Shown one piece after another: positions 1 through 7,068 of a stretch of DNA of 9,995 nt (position 1 is the stretch's first letter; every line of letters begins with the position of its first letter). The position numbers were made by a program, and so were the translations under genes. The notes below the pieces were generated by a model that made no database searches, was not told the origin of the DNA, and saw only the letters and a list, made by a program, of their open reading frames with translations. The stretch covers positions 11,132 through 21,126 of the forward strand of contig DYKK01000011.1 in the NCBI GenBank assembly GCA_020722625.1. The letters are read 5' to 3'. The DNA is from Anaeromyxobacter dehalogenans. Lineage in GTDB: Bacteria > Myxococcota_A > UBA9042 > DTJE01.

Positions 1-2229
1 CGGGAGGCCCCTCCCGGCCACCCTCCGCCTTCCAAGGACGACGTCGCCTCGGACTGCCGCCCCCTGGTCGCCTTCTTCCTGGACGAGGAGGACGTGGCCC
101 GGGCGTGGGCGTTGTACTCGACTTGCGGGGGGGACGGCGCGAAGGAGAGCGACCGGGACCTCGAGGTCCGCCTGGCCGTCGCGATGGTCCGGTCCGGCGA
201 GGAACGGTTCCTGGGACCGGCGCAGGACCTCTTCATCGGATCGCTGCTGACATCGTCCGGCCTGACCGCGGACCAGGCCGAGTTCATCCGGATCGAGGTC
301 GCACGGAGGCGGGCCGTCCCCCTGATCGAGGCCCTCGAGGGGTGGGGGTCGTCCCGAGTCCTCCTCGAGGCCCGGGCCTGGGCCGCGTGCCTCGCGGGAC
401 AACGCGAAGACCTGGACGAGGCGATCGAGGGGCTCTCGGGCCCCCCGGACGAGCCGGACCCGCGCGGGCTGCTGGCCGGGGCCCGGTCGCTCCTTGGATG
501 CGGGCGGTTTCGGGACGCCTATCGCAGGGCCGTCCAGGGACTTCAGGCATCGGGACCGACCGGTCCGCTCGGGCCCCTCTCCCGCGTCGCGGTCCGCTCG
601 GGACTCGCCGCGGGGATCGGGGACGCCCCTCGCAGGGTCGAGGGCCTGCTGGGCGCGCAGGTCGAGGACCGGGCGCGGTTCTGGCACCTGATCGCCGGGG
701 TCCGGCGGGACGGGGGGGACTGGGCGGGTCACGCCGAGGCGCGGCTGCGCGAGGCGGAGATGGACCCCGCGTCCTTGAAGACGCGGCTCGCCGCCTTCCG
801 CGCGGCGCTCCTCGCAGGGGACGAGGCCCTGGCCGCCCGCGCCGGGGACCTCGTCATCGAGTCGTCCTCGAACCGTGTCGAGGCGGTCCTGACCCTGGCT
901 CGCATCGCGAGGCGTCACCTGCGGGACGACGGGGTGGTGCCGTGGCTGGCCCGGGAACGGGGGCCATGCCCGGGAGACCCCACACTCGCCCGGGCCGAAC
1001 TCGAGGCCCGGGTGCGGGCCGGGCCCGAAGACGGCCTCGCCGAATCGGCGCTCGCGTATGTGCGGACGGTCGCCGACCCCCGGTCCGGCTGGGCCGAGGT
1101 GGTGGCCCTGGCCGCCGCGAACTTGCGATTGGGCCTGCTGGAGGACGGACTTCGACACCTGGACCGGGCCGAGGGGGCCGGCGACGACCGCGAGGCCGAG
1201 GCCTGGATGCTGGCGGGTATCGCGGCCCTGCGTGCCGGTGACGAGCCCCGGGGGCGCCGGCTCGTGGTCGGTTCGGTCCTCCGGGCGCGCGACCGGAGCG
1301 AGACCCTGGCGCGAGTGGCGGAGGCCGCCATCGGGGACCCGAGCGTCCCCGGCGACCTCGTCGAGGAGGCGCTCGGATCGGTCGAGGGCGCGACCCGGCC
1401 CCGATCCCTCCCCCTGGTGGAGGCGGCCCGATGCCTGGCGGGTCCCACGCGGGACGACCCGTCCGACTGCGTGCGGCCGCTGGCCTCTGTGGACCGCGTC
1501 GCCGTTCTGCTGGCCCGGTTCCGGAAGGCCCTCTTGTCGGGACGGACGGCCGAGGCCCGGACCCTGGCCGAGGCCCTCCGAGCGGAGGATGCCTCGCGCG
1601 CCGCGGCCTTGCAGGTGACGGCCACGCTCGTGGCCACGATGTGGCCCGCCAAGCCGGATGCGCGCGAGGCGGTGCGGGAACTCGCCCTCGCGGCCCGCGA
1701 GGGGCTTCAGCGGACCGGAACGAGGAGCCTCCCCACGTATCCGACACTCGAGGCCCTGCTGGCGGACCTGGCCGACGGACCGGGCGCCGGCCTCGCCGCG
1801 CACCTGGCCCGGCTGTCCGTTGCGCCCGCCGAGGCCGAGACGCGCAACAACCTGGCCTACTACCTTTCCGTCGGGGGTCTGGACCTTCCGCGGGCCTTGC
1901 GCGAGGTCCGCCTGGCCGAGGCCCTGTCGAGTCGAGGGCATCCTTTCTACCTCGAGACGGAGGCGTGGACGGAGTTCCTTCGCGGCGAGACGGGCAGGGC
2001 CCTGGCGCTCCAGGGACGCGCGCAACCCCTCTGGCGCCTGGACCAGGGGGGAGGGCTCGCCGAGTCGTTCTTGCACCTGGGCCGGATGGCGGAGGAAGCC
2101 GGGCGCGTGGCGGAGGCCAAGGAGGCCTACCGCCGGGCGGTCGTGCTCGAACCACTCGAGGCCGCGGGCGTCGAGGCCCTTCGGAGGTGGCGCGACCTTG
2201 CCAGCCGGGAGGCACGGGGATTACACTGA
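1..2229 (+). CDS. TPR-rich repeat protein, 5' end outside window
   Basis: The frame is open from base 1, so the gene very probably begins upstream. The GTG at 94 lacks a convincing ribosome site and sits inside sequence of the same composition, so I do not take it as the start. The visible part has 742 residues, mostly Ala/Leu/Arg/Glu-rich helical repeats. The last 130 residues are clear tetratricopeptide repeats: NNLAYYL near residue 616, then a helix pair containing ALREVRLAEAL, and a final unit ending AKEAYRRAVVLEP near residue 718. Earlier segments are more degenerate TPR-like helices. TPR proteins are scaffolds for protein-protein contacts; nothing here shows an enzymatic domain. The gene ends 42 bp before the response-regulator gene on the same strand, so co-transcription is likely. 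The N-terminus is not visible, so a signal peptide or membrane anchor cannot be judged. The partner is unknown. Confidence 0.85.
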   Translation, partial: REAPPGHPPPSKDDVASDCRPLVAFFLDEEDVARAWALYSTCGGDGAKESDRDLEVRLAVAMVRSGEERFLGPAQDLFIGSLLTSSGLTADQAEFIRIEVARRRAVPLIEALEGWGSSRVLLEARAWAACLAGQREDLDEAIEGLSGPPDEPDPRGLLAGARSLLGCGRFRDAYRRAVQGLQASGPTGPLGPLSRVAVRSGLAAGIGDAPRRVEGLLGAQVEDRARFWHLIAGVRRDGGDWAGHAEARLREAEMDPASLKTRLAAFRAALLAGDEALAARAGDLVIESSSNRVEAVLTLARIARRHLRDDGVVPWLARERGPCPGDPTLARAELEARVRAGPEDGLAESALAYVRTVADPRSGWAEVVALAAANLRLGLLEDGLRHLDRAEGAGDDREAEAWMLAGIAALRAGDEPRGRRLVVGSVLRARDRSETLARVAEAAIGDPSVPGDLVEEALGSVEGATRPRSLPLVEAARCLAGPTRDDPSDCVRPLASVDRVAVLLARFRKALLSGRTAEARTLAEALRAEDASRAAALQVTATLVATMWPAKPDAREAVRELALAAREGLQRTGTRSLPTYPTLEALLADLADGPGAGLAAHLARLSVAPAEAETRNNLAYYLSVGGLDLPRALREVRLAEALSSRGHPFYLETEAWTEFLRGETGRALALQGRAQPLWRLDQGGGLAESFLHLGRMAEEAGRVAEAKEAYRRAVVLEPLEAAGVEALRRWRDLASREARGLH

Positions 2230-2240
2230 TGCCGCAGTGT
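2223..2240 (+). other. small hairpin across the TPR gene stop
   Basis: ACACTG and CAGTGT form a perfect 6-bp stem around a 6-base loop that includes the end of the TGA stop at 2227-2229. No T-tract follows, so a classical intrinsic terminator is not supported. In a 42-bp gap between co-directional genes it may be chance or a processing or attenuation site. Confidence 0.3.
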
Positions 2241-2271
2241 CCGGGTCGGAGTCGCGCGAGCGAGGGAGGCC

Positions 2272-3387
2272 GTGAGCGAGCACGTCCAGCGCAAGCCGGT
2301 CGTCGTGGTCGTGGACGACGAGGAGGGAGACCGCGACGTCATCGAGGCGATCCTGTCCGACGACCACGAGGTGATCCCTTGCGCGACGGGCGAGGCGGCC
2401 CTCCGGACGCTCGAGAGTCACCCGACCGCGATCGTCCTGTGCGACCAGCGGATGCCGGGATTGACGGGTGACGAGGTGGTGACGCGCATCCGTGTCCTGT
2501 ACCCGGACACGGTCCGCATCCTCGTGACGGCTTACACCGACGCCGCGGTCGTGATCCGGGCGCTCAACGACGGCGGGATCTTCGCGTACCTCGAGAAACC
2601 CTTCGACCCGGACGCGCTCCGCGCCCTGGTCGGAAAGGCCCGGAAGTTCCAGGAGATCGCCATCGAGAACCGGCGCCTGCTGGCCGAGATCCGGAGGCTG
2701 AAGTCCCAGGTGGACGCGATCGTGCGGACCGGGAGCCTCGCGGCCGGGGACTCCGAGGACGGCGGACTCGCGATGAGCGACGACCTGACCGCCCTGTACA
2801 ACCCCAGGTTCCTCCGGCTCAAGATCCAGGAAGAGCAGCAGCGGGTCCTGCGTTACGGGAACCCCCTGAGCATCCTCCTCGTGGACGTGGACGACTTCCG
2901 CGAGGTCAACCGTGCGCACGGATCCGAGGTCGGGGATCGCGTCCTGAGGCAGGTGGGGGGAGTCCTGAGGCGATGGTCCCGCGGGGTGGACTTTGTGGCT
3001 CGGGTCGGCGGGGACGCGGGGGACCGGGAGGGTGGGGGGCGGTCGGCCGGCGGTCCCCCGGACCGCTTCCTCGTCCTGTCCCCGAATACGCTGGAGCCGG
3101 GGGCCCTGATCCTGGCCGAGCGGTTGCGGCGGGCCGTGGTCGAGATGGTCATGGAACCGGAGGCGGGACGGACCCTCCAGGTGACGGTGAGCATCGGCGC
3201 CGCGACCTGCGAGGGGAAGGAGGGCCCGCTCCTCGACGAGGTGATCCGCCGGACGGAGCAGGCCGTGGCCTGGGCCAAGAAACTCGGGAAGAACCGCGTC
3301 GTGACCTGGTCCGAACTCAAGGAGATCCTGGTCTCTCGGCCCCAGTCCAGGTTCGTGAGTCGCCGGGACGCCGGGGGGAACTCGTGA
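2272..3387 (+). CDS. response regulator with receiver and split GGDEF domain
   Basis: The start is GTG at 2272, preceded by GAGGGAGG (2262-2269); no other in-frame start precedes the first receiver strand. Residues 9-125 form a receiver domain with acidic pair D15/D16, phosphoacceptor D58 (in LCDQRMPG), T86 and K109 (EKPF). A helical linker, probably coiled coil, spans about 126-165. Residues 170-358 form a GGDEF domain: metal-site D205, N213, G221-D222, SIGAA, and the C-terminal AKKLGKNRV. The signature is abnormal. GGD (246-248) is followed by 16 extra residues (249-264) and then RF, so the catalytic Glu of GGDEF is missing. The inhibitory I-site RxxD (R237-D240) remains five residues before GGD. 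Diguanylate cyclase activity is therefore doubtful, while c-di-GMP binding at the I-site is possible (inference). The stop overlaps the cdsA start as GTGA, suggesting translational coupling. A histidine kinase partner is not in the window. Confidence 0.9.
   Translation: MSEHVQRKPVVVVVDDEEGDRDVIEAILSDDHEVIPCATGEAALRTLESHPTAIVLCDQRMPGLTGDEVVTRIRVLYPDTVRILVTAYTDAAVVIRALNDGGIFAYLEKPFDPDALRALVGKARKFQEIAIENRRLLAEIRRLKSQVDAIVRTGSLAAGDSEDGGLAMSDDLTALYNPRFLRLKIQEEQQRVLRYGNPLSILLVDVDDFREVNRAHGSEVGDRVLRQVGGVLRRWSRGVDFVARVGGDAGDREGGGRSAGGPPDRFLVLSPNTLEPGALILAERLRRAVVEMVMEPEAGRTLQVTVSIGAATCEGKEGPLLDEVIRRTEQAVAWAKKLGKNRVVTWSELKEILVSRPQSRFVSRRDAGGNS
3017..3060. repeat. inverted-repeat-bounded in-frame insertion in GGDEF motif
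   Basis: Perfect 10-bp inverted arms CGGGGGACCG (3017-3026) and CGGTCCCCCG (3051-3060) enclose a 24-bp G-rich centre. The arms lie just inside the 48 bp (3016-3063) that interrupt the GGDEF codons. GAC occurs on both sides (3013-3015 and 3061-3063), which could be a 3-bp target duplication. The + strand also holds four G-runs separated by loops of ACC, A and T, a G-quadruplex pattern. The arms and flanks are seen directly; calling this an inserted element is inference. Confidence 0.6.
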
Positions 3388-4196
3388 CCGCTCGCATCAT
3401 CACCGGGTTGATCCTGGCCGCGGTGGTCCTGTGGACCGTCGCCGACGGTCCGTTCGGGGTCCTGGCCGTCCTGCTCGGGGTCGCGGTCGGGGGCGCCCTG
3501 TACGAGTTCCTCGCCCTCCCCGCGGACCTCCTGAACCGGTCGGACCGGGTCCTCGGTGTGGCGGCCGGGGCCGCGCTGCTCGCGACCGTGGCCTTCAGTC
3601 CCGCCGGCCCGATCGCGTGGCCGTTCGTGCTGGTCGGGGGGGTCGGGGTGCTGCTGCTGGGGGTCCTCGCCGGTCCGCACCCGATCGAACGCGCAGGACC
3701 GCGGGCCGCCGTGCTCGTGACCGGGCTCGTCTATGTCGCCCTGCTCGGTTCCAGCGCCATCACCATCGCCCGCCCCGAGCACGACCCGGAGGGGCGGTGG
3801 GTCCTCCTGGTCGTCGCGGCGGTGACCTGGCTCGGAGACACGGCGGCCTTCTTCGGCGGAAAGGCCTTCGGCCGGCACCGCCTGTACCCCGCGGTCAGCC
3901 CGAAGAAGACCTGGGAGGGTTCGGTGTCCGGGCTCGCGGGAAGCGTGATCGGGGCCCTCGCGGTGAAATGGATCTTCTGGGCCGGCGCCGACGCGCGGGA
4001 CCTGGTGACCTTCGCCCTGATCGGGGGCGCGCTGGGACAGGCGGGGGACCTCGTGGAATCCGTGTTCAAGCGCAGCGCCGGCGTCAAGGACTCCGGAGGC
4101 ATCCTGCCCGGGCACGGGGGCCTGCTCGACCGGATTGACGCCTTCCTCTTCGTGGCCCCGTTCGGCTGGTTCTGGTTCTACGGTCCGTGGGCGTGA
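3384..4196 (+). CDS. cdsA: phosphatidate cytidylyltransferase (CDP-DAG synthase)
   Basis: CdsA converts phosphatidic acid and CTP to CDP-diacylglycerol and pyrophosphate in the inner membrane, the branch point for bacterial phospholipids. The C-terminal family signature is complete from S226 to R250: S-V-F-K229-R230, K235-D236, then P-G-H244-G-G and D249-R250. Upstream conserved elements are also present: GDTAAFFGGKAFGRH and KKTWEGS. The first 120 residues and later stretches are strongly hydrophobic, consistent with a polytopic membrane protein. The length of 270 residues is normal for the family. I choose GTG at 3384, which overlaps the previous stop, because the protein then begins TARIITGLILA, typical of CdsA N-termini; the frame stays open upstream but only as a shadow of the regulator gene. 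The usual neighbours (uppS, dxr) are absent here. The gene is convergent with the lipoprotein gene. Confidence 0.95.
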   Translation: MTARIITGLILAAVVLWTVADGPFGVLAVLLGVAVGGALYEFLALPADLLNRSDRVLGVAAGAALLATVAFSPAGPIAWPFVLVGGVGVLLLGVLAGPHPIERAGPRAAVLVTGLVYVALLGSSAITIARPEHDPEGRWVLLVVAAVTWLGDTAAFFGGKAFGRHRLYPAVSPKKTWEGSVSGLAGSVIGALAVKWIFWAGADARDLVTFALIGGALGQAGDLVESVFKRSAGVKDSGGILPGHGGLLDRIDAFLFVAPFGWFWFYGPWA

Positions 4197-4223
4197 CGCC
4201 CCGGGTCCCGCCGCGCGCACCGG
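4197..4223. other. convergent intergenic gap, no clear terminator
   Basis: Only 27 GC-rich bases separate the stop of cdsA from the stop of the opposing lipoprotein gene. I see no strong stem-loop with a T-tract, so termination between the two operons is not explained by a classical intrinsic terminator. Confidence 0.6.
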
Positions 4224-5936
4224 TCACGGCGACAGGTCCCACTCGTAGGTCTGGCCCGCGTCGAGCACCACGGTCACGGTCCATTGCAGCGGTCGCGTCA
4301 GGGACCGGGCGGTGAGCCGGACGGTCCCGGGGTCCACGTCCTGGAAGGTCACGCGCTCCCCCGGTCCGATCACCCCGGCTTCCCGATCCCCCACCCGGAG
4401 GTCGAGCGAGTCCGCGTGACGGTTCGTCACGGTCACGGACGCGGAAGGGGAGGGGAGGTCCAGGGTCCCGCGCGCGGAGGGGGGGAGGTCCACGTCGTGC
4501 AGCGACGCCTTCAGGGTCGTGACCCCGCGGGCCTCGATGCGGTGCCGGCCGGCCGGCACCCGCACCTCGGACGACTCGGACGGGGCGAGCACGGCGACCT
4601 CGTCCTCGTCCATCAACAGGCGGACCGGCTCGTCGCGCAGGTTGCGCACCGCGAGGACGGACACGGACGCGCTCGCCTCCCACGTCGCGGTCCGGCCGGG
4701 ATGCACGGCCAGGTCCGCGCGCAGGACCTCGCCCGAGCGGACCCCCAGGGCCTCGAGGACGTGGGCGCCCGGCACCAGCGCCGGGATCAGGCGCTTCCCC
4801 TCGGGACCCGCCTCGCCCCGGTCGAAGCCGTCCACCCGGATGCGGACCGGCTCCGGCCGCCGATTGACCACCTGGACGGCCCCCTCGTCGAGTCCCGTCT
4901 CCGCGGCGCCGCCCGGCCGGACCATCCACACCGCCTGTCCCTGCGACGGGACCTCGAGGCGCATCCGGGCCACGACGTTTCCGGAGGAGTCCAGGGCTTG
5001 CAGCCGCGTGGCCCCCGGCGCCAGTCCCCGGAACTCCGCGGCCCCTCTCGCGGCGCACGGGCCGAGCGGACGGCCGTCCGCGAGGACGGTCACGGCCACG
5101 TCGAGGTCCGAGACGACCGCGAGCACGCCGGGCGGGTCCGGGATTCGCACGGGCGTCACCTCGCCCGGCCTCGCGACCACGGTCGTCTCGAAGACGGGCC
5201 TGAAGAATTCATCCCTGACCGAGACGGGCACCTCCCCCGGAAGGAGGTTCCCGACGGTGCGGGAGGCACCGGCGGCCAGTCGCAGGGCCGTGGCCTCTCC
5301 AACCGTGACGATCACCGTGCGGGCGGTCCGGTTGCGCACCTCCAGGAAACACCCCGGGGGGCGCACATCGAAGACGGGGACGACCCCCTCCGAGACGACG
5401 ACGACCTCCTCCACCGCGAGGCCCGTCTTCACGCCCTCGGCGCGTACGTGGTGCCGCCCGTACCGGATTCCCGCGTACTCGGCCTCGCCGCCGGGCCAGA
5501 TCATCTCGCGGGGCGACCCGTCCACGAAGACCCGGACCGGTTCCGGCGCGTGGTTTCGCGCCTTCAGCGACCCACGGGGGAGCGAGGCCAGGGCCTGTCG
5601 CTGTTCGTCACTTGCGTCCATGCGCCACGACAGGACGCGTTCCGGCTCGAGGACGAGGTCCGTGCGCAGCCGCGTCCCCGTATCGAGCCCGACCGCCTCG
5701 ACGCGACACGGCCCCAGGCGCAGCCGGTCCACGCGGACCTCCCGCCCGGACGGGACGACGGCCACCCGATCCCCGTTCACGAAGGTCTCCATGTCCTCCC
5801 CGGTGGCGTTGATGAAGACGACCTGCCCCCCGGAGGACACGAGGGGTTCCGGCCGCCCGTGGACGCAGGCGACCGCTGCCAGAAGACACCAACAGGCCGC
5901 CCGGGCGGCCATGGATCCGGCGCATCGCTGTTTCAC
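4224..5936 (-). CDS. predicted lipoprotein with seven tandem beta-type repeats
   Basis: I do not recognise a named family. The start is GTG at 5936, overlapping the pyrE stop as GTGA; the longer open frame upstream is only a shadow of pyrE. The 570-residue product begins with a short basic region and a hydrophobic stretch ending AAVAC (C24), which fits the general bacterial lipobox. The rest consists of seven degenerate units of about 73-84 residues, starting near residues 38, 122, 196, 270, 352, 425 and 498. Each begins with a strand such as VQVVNRRPEPVRIRVDG and continues with an LxPG turn, a strand like HVLEALG, and an ending like VHPGRTATWEA. This resembles PEGA-like surface beta domains. 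A surface or periplasmic structural or binding role is likely (inference). An ATG at 5912 is an alternative start that would keep the lipobox. It is the last gene of the minus-strand group and may be translationally coupled to pyrE. Confidence 0.8.
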   Translation of the reverse strand: MKQRCAGSMAARAACWCLLAAVACVHGRPEPLVSSGGQVVFINATGEDMETFVNGDRVAVVPSGREVRVDRLRLGPCRVEAVGLDTGTRLRTDLVLEPERVLSWRMDASDEQRQALASLPRGSLKARNHAPEPVRVFVDGSPREMIWPGGEAEYAGIRYGRHHVRAEGVKTGLAVEEVVVVSEGVVPVFDVRPPGCFLEVRNRTARTVIVTVGEATALRLAAGASRTVGNLLPGEVPVSVRDEFFRPVFETTVVARPGEVTPVRIPDPPGVLAVVSDLDVAVTVLADGRPLGPCAARGAAEFRGLAPGATRLQALDSSGNVVARMRLEVPSQGQAVWMVRPGGAAETGLDEGAVQVVNRRPEPVRIRVDGFDRGEAGPEGKRLIPALVPGAHVLEALGVRSGEVLRADLAVHPGRTATWEASASVSVLAVRNLRDEPVRLLMDEDEVAVLAPSESSEVRVPAGRHRIEARGVTTLKASLHDVDLPPSARGTLDLPSPSASVTVTNRHADSLDLRVGDREAGVIGPGERVTFQDVDPGTVRLTARSLTRPLQWTVTVVLDAGQTYEWDLSP

Positions 5937-6568
5937 GTCGGCCCTTCCCCCCTTCCATCCGCCGCCCGGACGACCTCCGAGGCACAAAAGACCGCGCGGA
6001 CCGGCAGTCCCGCCTCGGAGAGGGCCTCGCGACCGCCCTCCTCGCGGTCCACGAGCACGAGGGCGTGAACCGGGTCGAACCCGGCCTCCCGCACGGCCTC
6101 GGCGGCCTGGACGAGCGACCTCCCCGTGGTCAGGACGTCCTCGAGCAGGAGCACCCGCGCCCCGGCGGGAACGCCCGCCGCTCCCTCGATGCGCGACCGG
6201 GTCCCGTGCTCCTTGGCCGCCTTGCGGACCAGAAACCCCGGGATGCGTTCCCCGTGACCCAGCGCGGTCAGCAGGAAAGCCACGACCAGCGGGTCCGCGC
6301 CCAGGGTCGGACCACCCACCGCGGCCACCCGCTCCCCCAGGGCGGCATACATCGAATACAGGACGCGGCCGCACAGTTGCGCCCCCTCGGGGTCGAGGGT
6401 GACGCGGCGGCAATCCAGGTAGTAGTCGCTCGCCTTCCCGGAAGACAGGACCACGGGTCTGCGCTCGTAGCACCACCGGGCGACGAGCAGGAGCAAGTCC
6501 CTGCGGTCGTCCCCGGATGCGCGGGCAGGACCGGCGGGGGCGCCGGATCCTGTTCGAGCTGGTCTCAT
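5933..6568 (-). CDS. pyrE: orotate phosphoribosyltransferase
   Basis: PyrE transfers the phosphoribosyl group of PRPP to orotate, giving OMP in cytosolic pyrimidine synthesis. The 211-residue product has the PRPP-binding loop VLLLEDVLTTGRS (139-151), the OPRT catalytic pattern R115-K116, K119 and H121 in VRKAAKEHGT, and the substrate-loop region SGKASDYYLDCR (43-54). I choose ATG at 6568 because GGGAGGG lies six bases upstream. A GTG at 6616 would extend the frame by 16 Gly-rich residues, but those codons are the dispersed repeat found here in intergenic DNA. The first 20 residues are a low-complexity Ala/Gly/Arg tail beyond the usual N-terminus. The stop overlaps the lipoprotein start by GTGA. 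Other members of the phosphoribosyltransferase superfamily are possible, but the RKxxKxH motif favours OPRT. Confidence 0.92.
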   Translation of the reverse strand: MRPARTGSGAPAGPARASGDDRRDLLLLVARWCYERRPVVLSSGKASDYYLDCRRVTLDPEGAQLCGRVLYSMYAALGERVAAVGGPTLGADPLVVAFLLTALGHGERIPGFLVRKAAKEHGTRSRIEGAAGVPAGARVLLLEDVLTTGRSLVQAAEAVREAGFDPVHALVLVDREEGGREALSEAGLPVRAVFCASEVVRAADGRGEGPT

Positions 6569-6574
6569 GGCCCG

Positions 6575-6581
6575 CCCTCCC
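6575..6581 (-). promoter_or_regulatory. ribosome binding site deciding the pyrE start
   Basis: GGGAGGG on the minus strand, six bases before ATG 6568. It supports that ATG over the upstream GTG at 6616 and leaves the repeat core outside the coding sequence. Confidence 0.75.
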
Positions 6582-6583
6582 GC

Positions 6584-6606
6584 GATCGGTTGGCCCCACC
6601 CACCCC
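6584..6606. repeat. dispersed repeat copy A, upstream of pyrE
   Basis: GATCGGTTGGCCCCACCC followed by more CCC-rich bases. It matches the core of the tandem units at 9327-9422 (GATCGGTTTGGCCCACCC) with a small shift in the GG/CCC run. It lies in the 58-bp gap between the PilZ stop and the pyrE start, next to the hairpin at 6606-6624. Confidence 0.7.
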
Positions 6607-6624
6607 CTCCGGCCACGCCGGAGG
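6606..6624 (-). terminator. strong hairpin after the PilZ stop, terminator-like
   Basis: CCTCCGGC and GCCGGAGG form a perfect 8-bp stem with a 3-base loop, beginning two bases after the PilZ stop on the minus strand. A G-rich run rather than a T-tract follows, so it is not a textbook intrinsic terminator. It could be a Rho-related pause, an RNA 3'-end stabiliser or part of the adjacent repeat. Confidence 0.5.
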
Positions 6625-6626
6625 TC

Positions 6627-6998
6627 TCATTCGTCGAAGAACTCGGGCTCGCGGCGTTTCTCGATGAATTCGTTGATGGCTCGGACGGCTTCGCCTGGAA
6701 GGATGTCGAGAAACTGGACCCCCATCCCCGGAACCGAGTCCGGGGCGTGCGAACCGTACGGACGCACCCACCGGACCACGGCCCGCGCCGTGATCGGGCC
6801 TGGAATCGTCGGGACCGTGAACCGCACGTTCAGTTCGCGCCCGATCGGGAGGGGGTCGTGCGTGTGGATGAACAGGCCCCCCGAACTGATGTTCTGGATG
6901 AACCCGGTAAAGAAGTTGTCCTCCGAGGCGACGTCCACCTCGACCTCGTAGTCCACGCGCGGGGCCTTGCGCTGGTCGGCGCCGTTGCGGTCAGCCAT
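6627..6998 (-). CDS. stand-alone PilZ domain protein, c-di-GMP receptor
   Basis: The 123-residue product is a single PilZ domain. Both c-di-GMP contact motifs are intact: RxxxR at R10-R14 (in QRKAPRVDY) and NxSxxG at N36-S38-G41 (in IQNISSGGLFI). The ending, with GMGVQFLDI and EFIEKRRE, resembles the short PilZ proteins common in myxobacteria. Such proteins bind c-di-GMP and control motility, polysaccharide export or gene expression through a partner; the partner is not identifiable here. The start is ATG 6998, with GGAGGA about 11 bases upstream, slightly far but usable. The gene lies between the FHA gene (70-bp gap) and pyrE (58-bp gap), each gap holding one copy of the dispersed repeat. 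Whether the GGDEF-like protein at 2272-3387 shares a pathway with it is unknown. Confidence 0.92.
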   Translation of the reverse strand: MADRNGADQRKAPRVDYEVEVDVASEDNFFTGFIQNISSGGLFIHTHDPLPIGRELNVRFTVPTIPGPITARAVVRWVRPYGSHAPDSVPGMGVQFLDILPGEAVRAINEFIEKRREPEFFDE

Positions 6999-7036
6999 GG
7001 TTCAAACCATCCTCCAAATGTCCTTCACACCACCCA

Positions 7037-7052
7037 GATCGGTTCGGCCCAT
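7037..7052. repeat. dispersed repeat copy B, FHA-PilZ gap
   Basis: GATCGGTTCGGCCCAT, differing by one base in the shared core from GATCGGTTTGGCCCAC of the tandem units. It lies in the 70-bp gap between the FHA stop and the PilZ start, in the same top-strand orientation as all other copies. Confidence 0.65.
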
Positions 7053-7055
7053 CCC

Positions 7056-7065
7056 CCCTCGAGGG
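7056..7065. repeat. 10-bp palindrome after the FHA stop
   Basis: CCCTCGAGGG is a perfect palindrome beginning three bases after the FHA stop (minus strand) and directly preceding repeat copy B. Its place mirrors the hairpin next to copy A. It is short and has no T-tract, so terminator function is weakly supported. Confidence 0.4.
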
Positions 7066-7068
7066 TCG

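Noticed and set aside
854..2215. Minus-strand open frame opposite the TPR gene
   Set aside because: The product is low-complexity Pro/Arg/Gly with no domain, and the plus strand has clear TPR sequence.
2973..3383. Upstream extension of the cdsA frame to 2973
   Set aside because: It overlaps the regulator GGDEF domain in another frame and encodes Gly/Arg/Pro-rich sequence unlike CdsA.
4230..4520. Possible separate small gene at the 3' end of the lipoprotein frame
   Set aside because: The region is the seventh repeat unit of the lipoprotein and shares its pattern, so it is part of the same gene.
4541..4560. Perfect 20-bp palindrome GGTGCCGGCCGGCCGGCACC
   Set aside because: It lies within the lipoprotein coding sequence over ordinary codons (VPAGRH) and is likely by chance in such GC-rich DNA, though a regulator site cannot be excluded.
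4284..6402. Long plus-strand open frames of about 600 codons opposite the lipoprotein and pyrE genes
   Set aside because: They are Arg/Pro/Gly-rich antisense shadows typical of very GC-rich DNA, while the minus-strand frames carry recognisable motifs and repeats.
6569..6616. Sixteen-residue N-terminal extension of pyrE from GTG 6616
   Set aside because: The extension encodes only the dispersed repeat and half of the hairpin, and GGGAGGG is ideally placed for ATG 6568.
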